Origin: Sepioteuthis lessoniana
Taxonomy: Eukaryota > Mollusca > Cephalopoda > Myopsida > Loliginidae
Reading direction: 5' to 3'
Assembly (NCBI GenBank): GCA_963585895.1
Contig: OY757913.1
Span: forward strand, 102,243,449 to 102,307,448
Length of the DNA: 64,000 bases
This document shows, piece after piece, positions 63,290 through 64,000 of this stretch. Under the pieces are notes generated by a model. The model searched no databases, was not told the origin of the DNA, and saw only the letters and a program-made list of their open reading frames with translations. The translations under genes and the position numbers were made by a program. How positions within the stretch are numbered: position 1 is the first letter of the stretch; each line of letters starts with the position of its first letter.

Positions 63290-63446
63290 CCAGAAAATCC
63301 GGTGAACACTTACGCATGACATACGGAAACACTGGACAGCTGTTTCAACCTTATTAGGTTTCATCAGCAGTGTATACCGTGATCTCCACTACTGGAACTA
63401 GCGACTACAGATTGCAGAACCGAAACTCTACAACTGAGCCAACAGT
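63290..63446 (-). mobile_element. tRNA-headed SINE carrying a hammerhead ribozyme
   Basis: On the minus strand a near-perfect A box, TGGCTCAGTTGTAGAG (63441-63426), is followed by a B-box-like gctagttccagtag (about 63402-63388). The ribozyme begins about 10 nt later. The order and spacing are the same as in the 37.9 kb element, although head and ribozyme sequences differ. The 3' limit is uncertain and lies past 63290. It is non-coding. Confidence 0.75.
63323..63380 (-). ncRNA. Hammerhead ribozyme, type I
   Basis: Read on the minus strand: distal stem I ACGG (63380-63377), internal loop TATA, proximal stem I CACTG (63372-63368), core CTGATGA (63367-63361), stem II AACCT/AGGTT with loop AATA (63360-63347), GAAA (63346-63343), palindromic stem III CAGCTG (63342-63337), and TC completing GUC (cut after 63335). 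The 3' strand is CAGTG (63334-63330), which pairs perfectly, then TTT and CCGT (63326-63323), which pairs with ACGG. Every helix is fully Watson-Crick. The loopless stem III suggests activity as a dimer. Confidence 0.9.
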
Positions 63447-63480
63447 CCATATCGCATACAAGTGACGCCAAATTCGCTGG

Positions 63481-64000
63481 TTTGATCTCCAATGCTGGAG
63501 AGCGAATGGCTTATCCCGATCCCCTAGTTTGACCCTAGTTTGACTCGTGATATGCCTTCTTAACAAAATCTGTGAGTTTTGCTTGACAGTTAGGAAGAAC
63601 CACATTACTAGAGATATAACAGAACTTGTCAGGGTTATTCTTGCTCTTGCTATCAATTTTTACAAAAATATAAATGTCATGCTGAAAAAGAGTAAAAAAT
63701 AAATCAGCTTTCAGCACGTCGTTGACACTTGACACAGTACACTGAAATCATTTAAAGCTGTGGAATAAGCCCCGCTGCTTCTAAGCATGTTAACATTAAC
63801 GAATAGGGTGGTACACTTTAGTTAGGTACACATACAGCATTATATACCATCTAAGACAGCAGGTACTCTCGATCATCTGTATCAAGTAGAGTTTGCAGGT
63901 TTTTGAATAAGTGATATTATTATGTACAACTTGTGAAGTATTCAAGCAAGTCTTAAAAAACCAGACCTGACCAAGCACAATGAATGGTGTTTTTGAATTC
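63481..64000. other. Unassigned DNA to window end
   Basis: Minus-strand ORFs at 63405-63656, 63535-63735 and 63796-63978 have no motif. No repeat is recognised. Confidence 0.4.

Overview
This window is animal, non-coding, repeat-dominated DNA. It is AT-rich and full of (TA)n, (TTA)n, (CA)n and (CT)n tracts and of tRNA-derived SINEs. It also holds broken non-LTR retrotransposons of several clades, Tc1/mariner, hAT and Penelope-like debris, and solo LTRs. I found no host protein-coding gene, no intact transposon protein, and no functional tRNA or rRNA gene. The element mix and a short TTAGGG tract fit a lophotrochozoan such as a mollusc or flatworm. That is an inference from element types, not an identification.

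Family names used below are mine. SINE-A has the tail motif GACCTTGTGTCA. SINE-B has the tail motif GGTTGATATGCCAT. SINE-C has a TRGC..GGTTCAATCCC head. SINE-D has an HHR-like middle. Element X is a retroposon-like repeat with an internal minisatellite. The YADD LINE has a (TGA)n tail. The RLE LINE is R2/R4/Dong-like with a (TAA)n tail. LTR-I and LTR-II are two solo-LTR families.

Layout. From 0 to 6 kb there are SINE pieces, a YADD LINE 3' end and two RLE LINE 3' ends. At 6.0-6.5 kb lies a dead mariner next to telomere-like repeats, and at 7.3-7.8 kb a head-to-head LINE pair. From 8 to 11 kb the DNA is very AT-rich, with a Penelope-like fragment and a hAT MITE. From 12 to 17.8 kb there are X elements, two of them split by solo LTRs. 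From 17.8 to 27 kb there are T-rich DNA, a diverged LTR, LINE and SINE copies and an LTR-II. From 27.3 to 33.8 kb about ten RLE LINE 3' fragments lie between (TTA)n tracts. From 34 to 45 kb there are X elements, many SINEs, a tRNA-headed SINE carrying a hammerhead ribozyme (37.9 kb), another hammerhead-like motif (42.2 kb), an LTR-I inside a SINE, and a second mariner. From 45 to 51 kb there are three SINE-D copies, an inverted pair of LTR-I copies around a 29-bp minisatellite, and a LINE split by an LTR. From 51 to 64 kb there are SINEs, X elements, a foldback, a TRIM-like miniature LTR element, a hairpin mariner MITE, and a second tRNA-headed hammerhead SINE on the minus strand (63.3 kb).

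The main discovery is the two hammerhead ribozymes. Both have a complete conserved core, perfectly paired stem II, perfectly paired proximal stem I with a distal extension, palindromic stem III and a GUC cleavage site. Both sit just downstream of pol III A/B-box-like heads. This is the architecture known from the schistosome Sm-alpha SINE-like repeats, here in two families unrelated in primary sequence. Nested insertions with exact 4-bp target duplications also give a relative chronology: X, SINE-B and the YADD LINE existed before LTR-I inserted, and X existed before LTR-II inserted.
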